Assembly: GCF_017347085.1 (NCBI RefSeq)
Contig: NZ_JADPSA010000003.1
Span: forward strand, 36,204 to 71,503
Direction: 5' to 3'
DNA length: 35,300 nucleotides
Source of the DNA: Nesterenkonia sp. E16_10
Lineage (GTDB): Bacteria > Actinomycetota > Actinomycetes > Actinomycetales > Micrococcaceae
The notes below the pieces were generated by a model. It was not told the origin of the DNA. It made no database searches and saw only the letters and a list, made by a program, of their open reading frames with translations. Both the position numbers and the translations under genes were made by a program. Numbering within the stretch: position 1 is the first letter of the stretch; every line of letters begins with the position of its first letter. Of this stretch, positions 30,070-35,300 are shown piece by piece.

Positions 30070-31584
30070 CTAGGACGGGCTGGAGGCGCTGGCCGCGGGC
30101 CAGGGACCGACCGGTTCCTTGTTGGCCGGGGCGATGTCGCCGCGGCGCAGGGTCTCGATGTCGCTGGCGTCGTGCAGGTCACCGATCCGGTGGACCTTGA
30201 CCATGTTGGTGGTCCCGGCCTGCCCTGGAGGGGACCCGGCGGCGATGACCACGAGCTGGCCGAGCTCTGCGGCGTCTTCCTCCAGCAGCAGCTTGTCCAC
30301 CTGGGCGGTCATGGTGTCGGTGTGGGTGGCGAACTCCACCCAGCGCGGCTGCACGCCCCAGGACAGGGTAAGGATGTTGTGCGTGTGCTCCACGTGGGTG
30401 AACGCGAAGATGTTCTGCTTGGGCCGCAGCCGGGAGAGCCGGCGGGCGGAGTCCCCGGAGCGGGTGAAGGTGGTCAGGTGCTCGATGTCGAGCTGATCCG
30501 CGATCTCCTTGGCCGCGCGGGTGATCGCGCCGCCGCGGGTCTTGGGCTTGGTGCCCAGCTCGGGGATCCGGCTCAGGCCCTTGGTCTCGGTGGTCTCGAT
30601 GATCCGGGACATGGTCTCCACGGTCTCCACCGGGAACTGGCCCACGGAGGTCTCGCCGGAGAGCATGACCGCATCCGCGCCGTCGAGCACCGCGTTGGCG
30701 CAGTCGGAGGCCTCGGCGCGGGTGGGCCGGGGGCTGTCGATCATGGATTCCAGCACCTGGGTGGCGACGATGACCGGCTTGGCCCAGCGGCGGGCGAGCT
30801 CCACGGCGCGCTTCTGCACCAGCGGGACCTCTTCCAGGGGCAGCTCCACACCGAGGTCGCCGCGAGCGACCATGACGGCGTCGAAGGCGTCGACGATGTC
30901 CTGCAGCGCCTCCACCGCCTGGGGCTTCTCGACCTTGGCGATGACCGGGACGCGGCGTCCCTCCTCATCCATGATCCGGTGCACGGCGTCGATGTCTGCG
31001 GCGTCGCGGACGAAGGAGAGCGCGACCATGTCGAAGCCGGTGCGCAGCGCCCAGCGCAGGTCCTCCTCGTCCTTCTCCGACATCGCCGGCACGGAGACGG
31101 CGACGCCGGGCAGGTTGATGCCCTTGTTGTTGGAGACCTTGCCGGGCACGGTGACCTCGGTGACCACGTCGGTGGCGGTGACCTCCACGGCGCGCAGCGC
31201 GATCTTGCCGTCATCGATGAGCAGGGTGTCTCCGACGTTGACGTCTCCGGGCAGGCCCTTGAACGTGGTGGAGCAGCGGTCCTTGGTGCCCTCGACGTCG
31301 TCGATGGTGATGGTGAAGCGGTCACCGACGGCGAGCGGGTGCTCACCCTCGATGAAGCGGCCGAGCCGGATCTTGGGTCCCTGCAGGTCGGCGAAGATTC
31401 CCACGGCCTGGCGCAGGTCCTTGGAGACCTCGCGGACGGTGTTGTAGGTGTCTTCGTGGACGCTGTAGTCGCCGTGGCTCATGTTGACCCGGGCGACGTC
31501 GACGCCGGCCTCCACGAGCTTGCGGGTCATCTCATAGCCTGCGGTGGCGGGGCCGAAAGTGGCAACGATCTTGGCGTGTCTCAT
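30070..31584 (-). CDS. pyk: Pyruvate kinase
   Basis: A 504-residue glycolytic enzyme transferring phosphate from phosphoenolpyruvate to ADP. It begins MRHAKIVATFGPAT and contains RVNMSHG, DLQGPKIRLG and the active-site block VMVARGDLGVELPLEEVPLVQKR. The catalytic lysine is in VIAKVEKPQA, and the domain-A signature is DAVMLSGETSVGQFPVETV. The B domain (about 70-170) and C-terminal allosteric domain are complete. The last 15 residues are a variable Ala/Ser/Pro tail. The start follows AAGGTGA at 5 bp. gltD ends 91 bp upstream on the same strand. No clear promoter was found in that gap. Confidence 0.97.
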   Translation of the reverse strand: MRHAKIVATFGPATAGYEMTRKLVEAGVDVARVNMSHGDYSVHEDTYNTVREVSKDLRQAVGIFADLQGPKIRLGRFIEGEHPLAVGDRFTITIDDVEGTKDRCSTTFKGLPGDVNVGDTLLIDDGKIALRAVEVTATDVVTEVTVPGKVSNNKGINLPGVAVSVPAMSEKDEEDLRWALRTGFDMVALSFVRDAADIDAVHRIMDEEGRRVPVIAKVEKPQAVEALQDIVDAFDAVMVARGDLGVELPLEEVPLVQKRAVELARRWAKPVIVATQVLESMIDSPRPTRAEASDCANAVLDGADAVMLSGETSVGQFPVETVETMSRIIETTETKGLSRIPELGTKPKTRGGAITRAAKEIADQLDIEHLTTFTRSGDSARRLSRLRPKQNIFAFTHVEHTHNILTLSWGVQPRWVEFATHTDTMTAQVDKLLLEEDAAELGQLVVIAAGSPPGQAGTTNMVKVHRIGDLHDASDIETLRRGDIAPANKEPVGPWPAASASSPS

Positions 31585-31675
31585 ATCTCACCTTGTCCTA
31601 TCTCTAATGCCGTTAAGCGAGTTGATGGACTGGCACGACACTGGACCAGGATTGTTCGTATCGAGCCTATAACAG

Positions 31676-33134
31676 TCAGCCTGTGAGTGAAATCGCACGA
31701 TCCGAGGGTTTGACCGGGGCCGGGAGCCTGGTCGCGCCTTCGAGATATTCGTCCACCTTCGCGGCCGCGGCGCGGCCCTCGGCGATGGCCCAGACCACCA
31801 GGGAGGCCCCGCGGCCGGCATCGCCGACGGCGAAGACGCCCTCCACCGAGGTCTGGTAGTCCTCGGCCCGGCTGATGTTCCCGCGCCGGTCGAAGTCCAT
31901 CGAGAGCTGCTCGGTGAGCGTGTCGGACTCCGCCCCGGTGAAGCCCAGCGCCAGCAGCACCAGGTCCGCCGGGATCTCGCGCTCGGAGCCGGGCTTCGGG
32001 GAGCGGGACCCGTCGGGGTTGTACTGGGTCTCGGCGACCTTCAGGGCGCGCACCCGGCCGGCGTCGTCGCTGAGGAACTCCACGGTGGAGGCCAGGTAGC
32101 TGCGCTCCCCGCCCTCCTCGTCGGCACTGGTCAGCTCGAAGACCCGCGGGTCCATCGGCCAGGGCTCGCGGTCGGAGCGCTCCGAGGGCAGCTCCTTGCC
32201 GATGGCCAGGGTGGTCACCGAGGCGGCGCCGTGTCGGTGGGCGGTGCCGATGCAGTCAGCGCCGGTGTCTCCGCCGCCGAGCACGACGACGTGCTTGCCG
32301 TCCGCACGGATCTGTCCCTCCACCTGGTCCCCGGAGGTGGCCTTGTTGGACTGCACCAGGTACTCCATGGCGAAGTGGACCCCGTCGAGCTCGCGCCCGT
32401 TGATGCCCAGGTCGCGCGGGACCATGGCGCCGGTGGCCAGGATGACCGCGTCGTAGCTGGCTTCCAGGGCGTCCCAGGTGATGTCGGCGCCGATCTCGGT
32501 GGAGGTGTAGAACCGGGTGCCCTCGGCGCGCATCTGCTCGATGCGGAACTCCACGTGGTGCTTCTCCATCTTGAAGTCCGGGATGCCGTAGCGCAGCAGC
32601 CCGCCGAGCCGGTCGTCCCGCTCGTAGACGGCCACGGTGTGTCCGGCGCGGGTGAGCTGCTGGGCGGCGGCCAGGCCGGCCGGTCCCGAGCCCACCACGG
32701 CCACGGTCTTGCCGGTGAGCCGCTGGGGCAGCACCGGTTCCACGTAGCCGCGGGCGATGGCCTCATCGGCGATCGCGACCTCGGACTGCTTGATCGTGAC
32801 CGCGGGCTGGTTGATGCCCAGCACGCAGGAGGCCTCACAGGGGGCCGGGCAGATCCGCCCGGTGAACTCGGGGAAGTTGTTGGTCATGTGCAGCCGGGAG
32901 GAGGCCTCCTCCCACTGGTCGCGCCAGATCAGGTCGTTCCACTCCGGGATCAGGTTCCCCAGCGGGCACCCGGTGTGGCAGAACGCGATGCCGCAGTCCA
33001 TGCAGCGGCTGGCCTGGGTCTGCACGATCCCGCGCTCATTGCGCTCATAGACCTCGTTGAAGTCCATGATCCGGACCGGGACAGGGCGAGAGGGCCGGTC
33101 CTGGCGCTCTCGGTGCTTCATGAATCCACGCGGA

Positions 33135-33142
<8 letters not shown>
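31676..33142 (-). CDS. gltD: Glutamate synthase small subunit
   Basis: A 488-residue beta subunit of NADPH-dependent glutamate synthase (GOGAT). It passes electrons from NADPH through FAD and Fe-S clusters to the large subunit. N-terminal cluster cysteines are Cys47, 50, 55 and 59 ([13 protein letters not shown]), with CPAPCEASC at 98-106. The FAD motif is [14 protein letters not shown] and the NADPH motif [24 protein letters not shown] and [23 protein letters not shown] close the FAD domain. I chose the GTG at 33142, which overlaps the gltB stop, follows GGAGG by 7 bp and gives [14 protein letters not shown], the usual family N-terminus. Upstream in-frame codons belong to gltB. Confidence 0.97.

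Positions 33143-35300
<2,158 letters not shown>

Overview
The window is 35.3 kb of high-GC DNA with actinobacterial codon use, many GTG starts and several likely leaderless promoters. Gene order and protein style (ilvD-ilvB-ilvN-ilvC-serA, leuB-ilvE-FAH-gltX-tRNA-Gln-tRNA-Glu, gltB-gltD-pyk-tRNA-Leu-ANTAR regulator) point to Micrococcaceae. A Nesterenkonia- or Arthrobacter-like genome is my best guess, but I cannot fix the genus.

Region 1 (1-4272): the end of a minus-strand block (ECF sigma factor, membrane anti-sigma factor with an apparent frameshift, start of thiL). It faces a plus-strand operon encoding a secreted CHRD-domain protein with a sorting-signal-like tail and a lipoprotein class F sortase, followed by a YetF/DUF421 membrane protein. 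The two divergent transcription units share one promoter pattern (GGWMCG-N17-CCGAAW), so the sigma factor probably controls itself and the sortase module.

Region 2 (4291-5780): a lower-GC zinc alcohol dehydrogenase gene bracketed by two copies of a 74-bp palindromic element, then a strong bidirectional terminator.

Region 3 (5792-20001, all minus): tRNA-Glu, tRNA-Gln, gltX, a FAH-family hydrolase, and branched-chain amino acid and serine synthesis (ilvE, leuB, serA, ilvC, ilvN, ilvB, ilvD) with metG between. ilvB is preceded by a classical attenuator: promoter, 18-residue Leu/Val-rich leader peptide, alternative hairpins and an intrinsic terminator.

Region 4 (20082-20609): an array of four 22-bp repeats, palindrome copy 3, a G-quadruplex motif and a small CHY zinc-finger gene.

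Region 5 (20640-29011): a complete short-chain fatty acid / ketone-body module. A short-chain fatty acid transporter with a 38-residue coupled ORF lies on the minus strand. A PucR-type regulator, GntP-family permease, 3-hydroxybutyrate dehydrogenase, 3-ketoacid CoA-transferase A and B and thiolase lie on the plus strand. Together they would import 3-hydroxybutyrate or acetoacetate and convert it to two acetyl-CoA. Palindrome copy 4 closes the region.

Region 6 (29031-35300, minus): PdtaR-type ANTAR response regulator, tRNA-Leu, pyruvate kinase, and glutamate synthase small and (partial) large subunits.

The least explained structure is the 74-bp palindrome family: four copies of identical length with compensatory stem changes and G-rich right flanks. 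No CRISPR array, transposase, integrase or rRNA was seen.
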